From Golubevia sp. BC0850 (taxonomy: Eukaryota > Basidiomycota > Exobasidiomycetes > Golubeviales > Golubeviaceae), in NCBI GenBank assembly GCA_012976225.1, contig JAAVVG010000002.1:930001-994000 (forward strand): DNA of 64,000 bases. Direction: 5' to 3'. The notes below the pieces were generated by a model. The model did not search any database, was not told the DNA's origin, and worked only from the letters and a program-made list of their open reading frames with translations. This document shows, piece by piece, positions 12,529 to 22,400 of the stretch. Every line of letters begins with the position of its first letter. Positions within the stretch are counted from its first letter, which is position 1. The position numbers and the translations under genes are program-made.

Positions 12529-14011
12529 TCAACTATTCCCTTGTCCTTCGAGACCTAAGTAACTTCCTCTCGCCCTCCCAGCTCTATTGGCAAGTGCTGA
12601 AGCTAAATAAGCAGGGAAATCTGGAGAAGTGATTCTACCTCCAACTGGTCTTTCTGAATTGGATTCACTTCTCATACGAGTAGGAAGAGAAGATGCATCT
12701 GGAGGAGGAGGTGCAGGTCTTCTATGATTGCCCCTTGTCGTCGTTTCCTTCGACCTTCCATTACTTTCTCCCCCCATTTCCTCCAACCACTTCCCATTAT
12801 GAAAATCCTTAAAGTCATAGACTTTACCAAAGCCTCCCATGTCGTCTTGATCACCAGCATTAACTTTTAACCACTTTTTCAAATTCCCACCTACTTCTTC
12901 ACCTCTTTCAAAAGCTTCTTTTCCACAAATTTTATGCCAAGTTGGAGGTGGAAATAAATAACTAGATGGATGAGTTGCTAGAATATCTGAAGGATTGATA
13001 CCTTCTATTAACATATGGGATCGATCGCTTGAAAAATTAGAAAGATAATCTCTTGATGGAATCACTCTGAAATAAGGATTTAACTTTGGGTTTAACATCT
13101 CTTGTTCCGAGACTAAATTTTTGAAAGTTGAAGATAAATAATTTTCAAGAGCTACTGGATAGAACCGATTTCCATTTTGACTTGATCTAGCCAGAGATTT
13201 TGAAGAAGAAAGAATGGAATCGAAATCGTAAACCCAAGCGTAAGGGACTCTAGTCGAAGTTGATTTCGAAAAGTCTTGAGAGAGAAATGTGTTTTGACTT
13301 TGATTCGGATGAGGAAAAGCGCTGATTGATTCCATTGGAGAGGCAGGAGAATCGGGTCTAGATTTAGAACGTTTTTTGAAGAATGAAGGTCTTCTTTTTC
13401 TGGGAAGTGTTGAAAAACTTGGATCTGGTGATTCTGTGGGTGTATCCGGAACTCCAATGTTGGGACTTGTTGGAAATTGATCTGAGAGTTCATCTATCGT
13501 AGGAGATGACGTCGAGGTGGGAAGAGTGCAAGTCACTAGGACGAAGACGTGATAATCCCAGACGACTGTTGAAAAGAGAACCAAGGAGCAAAGAAAAGGG
13601 GAAAGATAGGAAAGGACCGAGAAGACAAGCAAGTAAAAGTCAGTAGAGAAGATCGAGATTTCAAAAGGGAACGCTAGCTGATAGCAACGAGAGGACTCTA
13701 TAACTACTCGACTAACCTGGAGAACCTTGGTCTGGATTAGAAGAAGCTTTCTGATCATAAAGTAGAACGGTTTGAGTCGGATTGGTGACAAAGACTACGT
13801 AACTGTGCCATGATTGGATTTCGTTGGAGTTAAGAGTACTACTGGTCTGTCTCTGGGTATCATCTGATAAAGGAGATGATTGATTAAGGGCTTCGACTAA
13901 AAGATAAACATTTTCTTCACAGTAACAAGAAGCGTAAGGAGCGTTGAGAGGGAATGAAGGTGGTCGAACATTGGAAAATCCGGTGGATCCTGTAGTTGTG
14001 CTATCTGTCAT
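12529..14011 (-). CDS. NTAQ1: N-terminal glutamine amidohydrolase (WDYHV protein)
   Basis: NTAQ1 deamidates N-terminal Gln to Glu, so the protein can be arginylated and degraded by the Arg/N-degron pathway. Two exons, 14011-13717 and 13565-12529, give 443 residues. The catalytic triad of human NTAQ1 (Cys28, His81, Asp97) is matched by SCYCEENV, VVWDYHVF and WVYDFDSIL. Further matches are LNPYFRVIP, FSSDRSHML and MGGFGKVYDF. The human enzyme is about 205 residues; the excess here is a Ser/Pro-rich insertion of about 92 residues between the His and Asp blocks, with a basic patch RKRRPSFFKKR, plus a disordered C-terminal tail. The insertion has no stop in 276 bp, so it could be a retained intron, but I see no convincing splice pair. 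The gene is divergent from the short coiled-coil gene. Identification is firm. Confidence 0.93.
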
Positions 14012-14216
14012 CGGCAAAGGTTTGACAGCGGCTTCCGACGCTGATGGACAGGTTGATGGTTGGAAGATTGGGAGGGCTTGAGGAGAAGATTAGGCTGAAT
14101 GGGAAAGATTTTCAGCTTTGACTACGGCAAAGTTGTCAGAAAGGAAATTGAGGAGAGTTGTGTCAAGAAGAAGAGTTACTTCCACCCAAAATCAACAATC
14201 ATCATCATTCCAACCA
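14012..14216. promoter_or_regulatory. Shared divergent promoter, NTAQ1 / SCOC-like gene
   Basis: 205 bp separate the two start codons, so both genes should use this interval. No clear TATA box was seen. Confidence 0.5.
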
Positions 14217-15098
14217 ATGTCGAATCCATCAACTATGAATTCTAATTCGATTCCATCATCAAACTCAACTGCACCTTCCAACAGTCCTGGTCAAGGTCCC
14301 TCAGATTTCACTGAATCTGCTGCTTGGGTCAGTCTTCAGTCACCACAACTGCAATTGGAATTCTCAGTCAACAAGCCCCGAAGCTCACATCCAAATCCTT
14401 TCCATCACTACTCATCTTGATTTTACAGACTGGACAGACCGAAATTTCAGCTAGCGACGTTGTAGAGAAGGAGAACTTGGTTCGGTGAGCATAATGTCCT
14501 TTCAAAGATTAGAGATGAGCTTAACTTTCAAACCAGCTTCCTTAGATGGCCAGGCGATCTCATCAGAATAACAAAGGGAATCGCAGTAACTGACAGGTCG
14601 AAAGAGAGGGGCTTGCGAGCAAGGAGCATGAGAGAGAGAAGGAAATTGAAGATCGGAAGCAGAGTGCCCTTCAAGTCAAGAGCTCACTGAGCTGTTACGT
14701 CTCTGAATTTCAAAGAAGTTAGAGATTCTATAGGAACCTTGACGCTCTTCTCATCGTCTGCTCTTCCTGGCTGGCCTTCTCTGTCTTGAGGGGCTTGCTG
14801 TGATCCCACCTCTCTCTTCTCTAAATCCCATTCCTAATCTTTCAACCACGCCCTCCTCTACCCTCTCAACAGTGAAATCATGGCTCAACAAGATGGTCTA
14901 AGAGGTGAGTTAAGGCTCTTGCTTCTCTTCTCGGTCTCATTTTGGCTCATTCCCCTCGAGCTCTCTTCTCCTTTCACTTCAGCTCTCCTATCAAGGGTTT
15001 CGACCGTCAAAGAAGATTGCAAAAAAGCAGAAGTCGATAACGAAATGTTACAGACTTACATTGATAGCGTTACGAAGAGTTTGGCTGCTAGATCTTGA
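14217..15098 (+). CDS. SCOC-like short coiled-coil protein (DUF2205)
   Basis: Four exons (14217-14327, 14429-14484, 14873-14904, 14983-15098) join in frame to give 104 residues. The N-terminus is Ser/Asn/Pro-rich and probably disordered. The rest is helical: ALLSRVSTVKEDCKKAEVDN, then EMLQTYIDSVTKSLAARS. That pattern matches the short coiled-coil protein SCOC/DUF2205, which in animals is a Golgi Arl1 partner linked to autophagy. Exon 3 has only 32 bp. The upstream frame is open but has no ATG before 14217, which fixes the start. Function in this fungus is inferred from the family only. Confidence 0.72.
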
Positions 15099-15734
15099 AA
15101 CCTCAGATGGACTGGCAACCTCAATCGAGGACGACAATCATGTTGGGTTAATATGATGATACGGTTGGACGGGAAAGTAGTTAGAATCCTCCTTGGAATT
15201 CAAGTTCAGATCGAGACAAGACTCTGCCTCTACTGGATCCGGATTTTCTTCAACCTGCGATGTGAACCGACTTCACACAGTCCCACTCCAATTCCAAGAG
15301 ATCGTCATCAAAGAACCTCAGATCAGCTCAGAGGTAGAACACAATCGACATTCAGATATGAGAGTATGAGCGGTGGAATAGGTGGGCAGGTCATAGACGG
15401 TCGTAGCATCTGATTCTACTCTTGTCTTTTCTACTTTCGTTTCATTTCAAGTACATTTCGTCAGCTTTTCTTCAGTCAACTCTCTTGTCTTCAATCAACT
15501 CATAAGTTTAATTTTGAATTCATCCAAGATGCATTCAGTTCCAAAAACATTTCTGTGAAAAGCGGATAGTTTTCGTAGTCACACTCTTTCACCAAAGTTC
15601 CATAAGAATGACAACAGCAAACCCCTTTTGTATATTCGTGACGTTTTTGGTGTATAGACATCTATATTTTCTAAAGATTCTTGGAAGTTTTATCTACAAC
15701 TTAGATTGCATGACTTGAATACGAATCAATTCCA
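15099..15734. other. Convergent 3' intergenic region
   Basis: Lies between the ends of the SCOC-like gene and the amylase gene. One 86-codon open frame (15153-15413) has no recognisable content and is probably 3' UTR. The second half is AT-rich, as expected for 3' ends. Confidence 0.5.
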
Positions 15735-18139
15735 TCATTTAAATTCCTCTCTACTCTTTGAATCTTCCAAAACCCAAATTCCAACGCTCATAGAAGGAGC
15801 CAAAAACTCAGCCCAACCATCTTGATTGACTTCGATTTCACCTTGAGTCCAACCCAAAATGTCGACATACTTCTTTCCTTTCTTATCCTTTCCAACTTCC
15901 ATCCATTTCTTGCCCTGTTCAGTTCCAGTACAAAGAACGACAGCACAACCATCATGACCTTCTCCCTTTTCATCTTTATCTCCAGTTCTAACCCAACCAA
16001 CACAACATCCATCATCCCAATAATCGTGTTGTTCTCCATAAGCAAAGAATTTGCGAGATTTGATCATGGTGGAAAGATTTGAGACTGGCTCTTCTGCTGG
16101 CTTGTCTCCATCGGCATGGGTTCCGTCCAAGTCGCCAAGGAAGACACATGGATAACCATCTTGACGAAGAAGAATGATTGCATGGGCTAGTGGAAGGAAT
16201 GCAGGTGGTACTGGAGATTCCAAAGCTTGCCCCTTTTGAGTGTCGTGGTTTGAAACCAAAGTGACAGCATCAAGAGGTCTTTCCTTGACGATGGTTCCAT
16301 CGAAGATCTTTCTCAAATCGTAGTTGCTTCCAGCATCTCCGGCTTCCTTGAAATTGTAATGAAGAGGAGCATCGAATAGAGAGAATTGCTCGTCTCCGAA
16401 CTCTCCTAAATACTTAAGACATGAGTCAACAGAGTCCTTCCAGAACTCTCCCACGCTGAACATAATTGGTCCTTCTGACTAGAGATAGGGAAAGGGAAGA
16501 AAGGGTCAGAGTTAGAAAAGTGAAGAAGGGGGCCATCTGAAATTTGTTCGATCCCACTTTTAAGAACTCACCTCATCCATAGCATCCTTTCCATTCTCCT
16601 TTCTGAACTTTCTAGCCTCTTCACGAATATGATGAACGAAAGTACAAATGAAAGAACGAGAGATGTGCTTGACAGCATCGAATCTAAATCCTGAGATAGG
16701 GAAGTTTCTAACCATCCAAGCACCCCAATCAAGAAGATCTTTTTCTACATCTGGATGAGCATGATCGATATCAGCACACATTAGGAAGTCGTAGCTGTTT
16801 TGGAAAGGGAGAGGGAGATAACAGAGCAGGTCAGACCCGAAGATCAACAGAAGTGGCTTTTCGAGAAGCTAGCCTTCTGAACTCACTTGGCATTCTCCTT
16901 ATCAACTTCTTTAGACCAGTACTTTCCATCTCCAACAATTCTCCAAATTCCATTCTTCTCTCCCTTAGCATCGTAATCTACTCCAGTGAAATGAGTTTGG
17001 TTCCATTTGAATTCAGAGTACTTGTCATTTCTTTGAGGGAAATCGAATTTGGTCCATCCTTCAATGTCGTAAGGTTCTCCAATGTCTTCTGTACGTTTGT
17101 TTTGGTCAACCATTTGAGCCTGTAGTTGAGATAAGGGAAGGCAGAGTCAGTCAGAAGGCGGAGCTTGAAAGGTGTGTGTAGGGAGAATTGAGCCAGATCG
17201 ATCTTGAAGATGTCCAACTCTGACTCACCTTGAAGAGTTCTTTCTCATCAGCACCTCCTTTGTGGTTTAGAACTGCATCGATGTAGATAGCGATCTTGAA
17301 GGAGGGAGATTGGAGGTGGAAGGAAGGGAAGAATCAGTTCGCGAACTCCAGAAAGGGAAGATAAGCATCTCGCTCGTTTGGAGGCTTCTGATGAGGTTCA
17401 GGATCTCAAAGTCATCTTGGAGTCACCCTGCTCTCATAACAAAGGAAGGATTCTCAGGTCGAATGGGTGAGTCTCCTCCCAACAGCATTCTAAGCGAGAA
17501 CAACACTCGCCCCAGTTCCTTCTCCCACCAAACTTTGTAACCTCAATCACCTCTGCAAGCCCTGACCAACGACTCAACATCCAAACACCATCTAGACACT
17601 GACGTTCAACTCACTCCATTGTCCTTCAAAGCCTTGTAGCAATCCATCAGTTCTTGCTTTGTTCCATACTTGGTTCTCTCTCCCTCGTGACCTTCTCTCT
17701 TGAACTCTCCTAGATCCCAAAGATCATAGATGTCATAACCAGTTGATTCGAAGGAAGCCCCCTTGGTTGGAGGAGGTAGCCAAACGGCGGTGATCCCTTT
17801 TGCAAGAAGGGTTAAGGGTAGGACAATGTGGAGTGAGTTTGAAAATGAGCTTCCATGACTACAGTACACGTATTCTTTCTGTTTGATGCTACTTACCGAT
17901 ATCTGCGAATCTTGCAGCGTTGTCTTTAAGCCACTTGTAATGAGTTCCGCCAGAAGGAGTGTACCTGAGAGAGAAGGGAAGGAAGATAGAGGGTTTGAGA
18001 TAGGGTCTCTGGTCTGTCACTCTGTCTGTGCAAGTCAGATTTCTACTTACCATTCAAAGGCTTGCATCATCGTATGATTATGAGGATGATCTGGGTTATC
18101 ATGCTTGTTAGCGGCTGAGGCTCTTCCTGGTTTCGGCAT
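15735..18139 (-). CDS. Cytosolic alpha-amylase, GH13 (GH13_5-like)
   Basis: Hydrolyses internal alpha-1,4-glucan bonds. Seven exons on the minus strand begin with MPKPGRASAANKHDNPDH and no signal peptide, so the enzyme is probably intracellular, as for fungal bacterial-type amylases. Early segments are MMQAFEWYTPSGG and ITAVWLPPPTKGASF. Conserved region I is DAVLNHKGGAD. Region II is GFRFDAVKHI (nucleophile Asp), region III VGEFW (acid/base Glu) and region IV SNHDTQ (third Asp). GVDYDAKGEKNG and KYVDILG also fit the subfamily. The C-terminus is the ORF at 16463-15735. All seven splice joins keep frame. Likely substrates are intracellular glycogen or oligosaccharides; this is inference. A TATA-like box lies about 70 bp upstream. 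Confidence 0.92.
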
Positions 18140-18207
18140 TTTGGATAGAGGTGGGAAGTGTTGGGAGGGAACAAGTCAAGAAGGGTCGAACAGTCGAGGG
18201 TCTCCCC

Positions 18208-18215
18208 TTTTTATA
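18208..18215 (-). promoter_or_regulatory. TATA-like box of the amylase gene
   Basis: The minus strand reads TATAAAAA followed by GGG, 69-76 bp upstream of the amylase start codon, a common spacing for fungal TATA promoters. Position and motif only; not tested. Confidence 0.45.
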
Positions 18216-18408
18216 CTTGTACAACTGAATTTCAAACACCTTTTGGCGAATCAATCTCAAGAGTCCAGACTCAATTCAACATGCATCACAATAAGGTACA
18301 GGGCAAACATTGGTGGCTGCGTGGCTGGTGCGTACACCATTTCTTCTTCCCTTTTCTTCCTTCTCTCTCTTCCAATCCATCCCTCTTGAAAGGTACTGAC
18401 TTCTAATC

Positions 18409-18696
18409 ATGCTCAAGACTTTCAGCACAATCAACATGAAACCAGTCACCTCATCTTTCAAGTCAGGCACCCAATTTTACTCGACTTCTTCCAAACGCAA
18501 AGATCCTTCAAAAGCCAATCCAACCGACAAGGATCCAAAGCAACCTTCTACTCAGTCGTCCTCTCAACCAAAATTCAAGACAGTAGCTGAAAGAGATGCA
18601 GAGCTACTGCAGAAGCTATCAGACCGAGCCGGAGAGTACGATCAAGAAGATGCTATGAAAACAAATACGAAGAAGAATCTATTTCGACTAATCTAA
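18409..18696 (+). CDS. Small probable mitochondrial protein
   Basis: A single exon of 95 codons. The N-terminus (MLKTFSTINMKPVTSSFKSG) is rich in Ser, Thr and Lys and free of acidic residues, like a mitochondrial presequence. A Lys/Pro/Ser linker follows, then TVAERDAELLQKLSDRAGEY and an end of MKTNTKKNLFRLI. This looks like a small conserved fungal family ending in MKRxVxxNxFRxI, recalled from memory and not searched. Function unknown. The gene is divergent from the amylase gene, with 269 bp between starts. Confidence 0.65.
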   Translation: MLKTFSTINMKPVTSSFKSGTQFYSTSSKRKDPSKANPTDKDPKQPSTQSSSQPKFKTVAERDAELLQKLSDRAGEYDQEDAMKTNTKKNLFRLI

Positions 18697-19455
18697 GACG
18701 GTTGCTTGGATGCGTGAGTTTTATTCATGGTGAGTTCTTACGATTTGATGGCCTAAAGTAGGCTATGCACTCTTCATTGATGCTCTCAACATTCCCTTTA
18801 CGTTTCAGCTGACGCAGGTGGTTCTCTCATCTCCCCTACTTCTTCATCGGACAGAGTCTGACGGTCTCTTCGATTCAAACAAACGCTGGGAAAAAAAATC
18901 TTCTACACTCTCTCAACAAGCTAAGAGCTCACTCCTGGAAGAATTCAGAAGGTAGAGAGGACCAGGACAGAAGTTGGATTTCAGTCTTCTTGTCCGACCT
19001 ACGGGAAAGAGGTCTCAAGATTACTGTCGTAGTGGATTTTCTGGTGCTTATATAGCTGTTGGATCAGAAGGAAAGAAGCTTGGTGGTCAGTCTAGGCATT
19101 TCATCTTTCTACTCTTCCTCAAATCCTTCATTCTCTCTCTGCCTCAAAACGTTGATTAGGTGCGAGGCTCAAATGTCGAGAAAATGTTTTGAATTTGCTG
19201 GTTCTGAGAAAATTTTTTCTGTGGAGCATTGGTTGAACCCTGCTTGAGATCCTATGAAGGAAAGAAAGTGTTGAGCCTCCATTCAGGCAAATGATGAGAG
19301 AAAGTTCGAAGTGCCAAAAAGAGTAAAAGGTCCGCAGAACATTATGATTTCGTTGATAGATTAGAAAGACAATGGAAAAGGTGAGAACATCTGGAATAAA
19401 CAAAACACTGAAGTGAAACGACCCAAAGAAACGATAAGACAAGAAAACAAATTGA
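18697..19455. other. Region between two convergent genes with unexplained open frames
   Basis: Two overlapping frames on the plus strand look more coding-like than expected. One starts ATG at 18710, splices GTGAGT (18730) to GACGCAG (18817) and stays open to 19055. The other reads SDGLFDSNKRWEKKSS, meets one stop near 18956 and continues GPGQKLDFSLLVRPTGKRSQ to about 19159. Neither is recognised, and 18710 lies only 13 bases after the previous stop. From about 19160 to 19455 I see nothing. Confidence 0.3.
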
Positions 19456-22400
19456 TTAAAGCTGAGCCTCCACGAGTTCCAAATACCGACCTTTCTTCCG
19501 AAGTAGTTCCTTATGAGAACCGCTCTCCACAATATTACCATCTTCCATGACATGAATAACATCCGCTGTACGGATTGTCGAGAGCCTATGAGCGATAGTG
19601 ATGGTAGTTACGTTTGAGAAACGTTTGATCTTTTGGAGAGAGAAGAGAGAAAATCAGAGGTGGTTATGACCAGTGACCTTGTCAAAAGCTGAGGCTCCAA
19701 GCTCTCAATGTTGCTACTCACGTTTTCCAAAGCCATCTGGACTTGGAGCTCCGACTCTGCGTCTAACGCTGAGGTGGCTTCATCCAGAAGGAGGATAGAG
19801 GGGTTTCGGAGAAGAGCTCGGGCGATACATAGGCGTTGTTTTTGACCTCCTGATAGTTGAGATCCTTTCAATCCAGTGTCAGTATCGAATCCATTGGGAA
19901 GAGCGCGGACGAAGTCGAGGATTTGCGCTTTGGCGCAAGCCGCCTCGAGCTCTTCGTCGGTGACGCTGTCGGGATCTGGGGCTCCAAGTCGAAGATTCCA
20001 AGCGATAGATCCTCCACCATAGAGAGTGGGCTCTTGACTGACGAAAGCCATTTCCTTCCTTAGGGCTTCCAAGGGGACTGCTCGAATGTCGATTCCTCCT
20101 AGAGTGATCGTCCCTCTTGAGGGATCATAGAATCTCTGTAGGAGACTGAGATAATTTGGAGAATGTTTCAAAAATGATTGAAGGTCAGTTGGGGAGAAGT
20201 CCAGAAATAAAGGGAGGGAGGTTGTCGTTGCACTCCAATCATCCTCTCTCCCACCATCGACTCCTCTCAACGCCCCTCTCAAAAAACACTTTTCAACTCA
20301 CGCCAAGATAGACGACTTCCCGCCTCCACTTACGCCACAAAAGCTCACAGCAGTTGAAGCTTTGATGGTAAAGTTGAGTTGCTTGAGAGCTGCGTGCTTT
20401 GGTCTTTGAGGGTATCGCATCTCGACGTCGGTGAAGACTAGATCTCCTGATGGCTTGAGGTCTGGAGCTACTCCGTCAGGAGAGTCGATGATAGCGATTC
20501 GAGGTTTCCTCATGCACCAACCGATGACACTCTTGAAGGAAGCCTTTGCCCGACCAAAGTCGTTAACGAACGTGAAAATTCGACCAGCTGCGAAAGCTCC
20601 AATGATCACGGCTTCGAAAACAGCTAGAAAGTTGGGGAGGGAAAAGGGATTCCGTATGTCAGCTTCTTCCCCCTATTCGCTCGCAAACCTAAAAGACGAC
20701 TAACCGTATAGCTCAGTGATAGTGACTCTCCCTTCAGCGAGTTGACGACCTCCCCAAAAGAAGATCAAGGCACATAAAAGGAAGATCATCGCTTGAGAAA
20801 CTGCGAATCCACCGGCTCCCCAAATCAAATAGGAAGTTCTCTTTGGATCTGACTTGCTTCGATGATCAAAGACCCTCATCGTCTCATGTTCGCGTCCTAA
20901 AGCAGCTACCGTTTTAATTGCGTCGATGTGCTCGCTTACATAAGAGCTACTCCTGTCAGCAGAGCCTGAGGCCAACTCCTCGTAGTCTGCCAGCATCTTG
21001 ATGTTGATGTATCCAGATGCAAAAAGCAGAACAACGGGACCTAGAGTGACGACTGCTTGCCTCCAGCTCAACACGAAAGCGAGGATGATCGAGCCAATCA
21101 GGTTAGCGACTGAGATGATGACTTGAGCGGTGACCAGTCCAGTAGCAGCCGAAACATTTGCTGGGTGAGTAGAGACTGACGAGAGAAGAGAGAAAGAGTA
21201 GGGTCAGCCAGACGTTCAAACGACCCATCGAACCAGTCATTACATCCCACTCACCTGCTGCAGTCAGACCTCCAGCTTGACGATCCTCAGAGTCGAAGTA
21301 CCCAATCTCTTGACGAAGGAGAGCTGCCAGGCCTTCGGTCTTGAGCCTTCGAGCGACGTGCTCACTTCCCACCTCCAAGAACGTCGATTGGAAGGCAACG
21401 ATGACTAAATCTATGCAAGCGATGGCCAAGAAGTAGCTACTCCAACTGTTCGCCTCCGATCGAAGACGAGAGTCATCTCCTTGGATCGATAGTGAACTCA
21501 CCACTTCTCCGGTCAAGTAGCCAGCGACCGGGAAAGAAGCTCCCGCCGCTAGAGCTCCAAGTGCACCAAAGATAAACCACCACTTTTGAGCTCCCAGATA
21601 TCCTTTGAACTTCTTCAAGAGAGTGACTCCAGCGATAGAGACAGAGACGGTACCAGGAGCCGTAGGAGCCGCGCTGACAGAAGAGTGGTTCGATCTGTTG
21701 TCTCCATCGACTGCAGCTCCACTGGCCTCGGCAGTGTGTTCCAGTTGACCCAAGGTAGCTGCTCGGCCAGACACTTGCCATTGTCTGTGATCGCTCGCTC
21801 TCGACGTTCTCCTAGCTAGAGGGATAGGCCTCGGTCGGTTCCGAGAAGTGAGTTCGAGCTCTCCGACCTCAGATGATCCACCAACTGTCAACCCCCCCAC
21901 CTTGGTGGTGTTTCCATCAGATTCTAAGTTGATCTCTTGAGGTCCAGTAGTTCTTTCTGGTTCTTGCTGTTGTCCGTCGAAGCGATCAACCTTTTCATCC
22001 AGTTTGGTTGGAATGGTCGAAGGCGAAGAAGCGTCAGATTCCTCTTGATCCGGGTCTGCGATGGCCTTCTGTTGGTTGACCATCTTGCGATAAGTAGAAT
22101 CGGATTTGCTAGCCAGGAGCTCATCGTGAGTACCTCGATCGACGACCTGACCACTCTTGATAACGAGAATCAGATCAGCGTGACTGATAGTAGATAGACG
22201 ATGAGCGATCAGAATCGTGGTCATCCCTCTACTTTCCTGCTCCTCCTGTAGCATCTTCTTGATCTTGGACTCTGTGTTAGAATCGAGAGCACTCGTTCCC
22301 TCGTCGAGACAAAGGACAGCTGGCTCTCTGATGATGGCACGAGCTATAGCGATTCGTTGTCTCTGACCTCCTGAAAGAAGTCCAGTCCTTCCTCCAGAGA

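Noticed and set aside
15153-15413. 86-codon plus-strand ORF after the SCOC-like gene
   Set aside because: No recognisable content or splice context; more likely 3' UTR.
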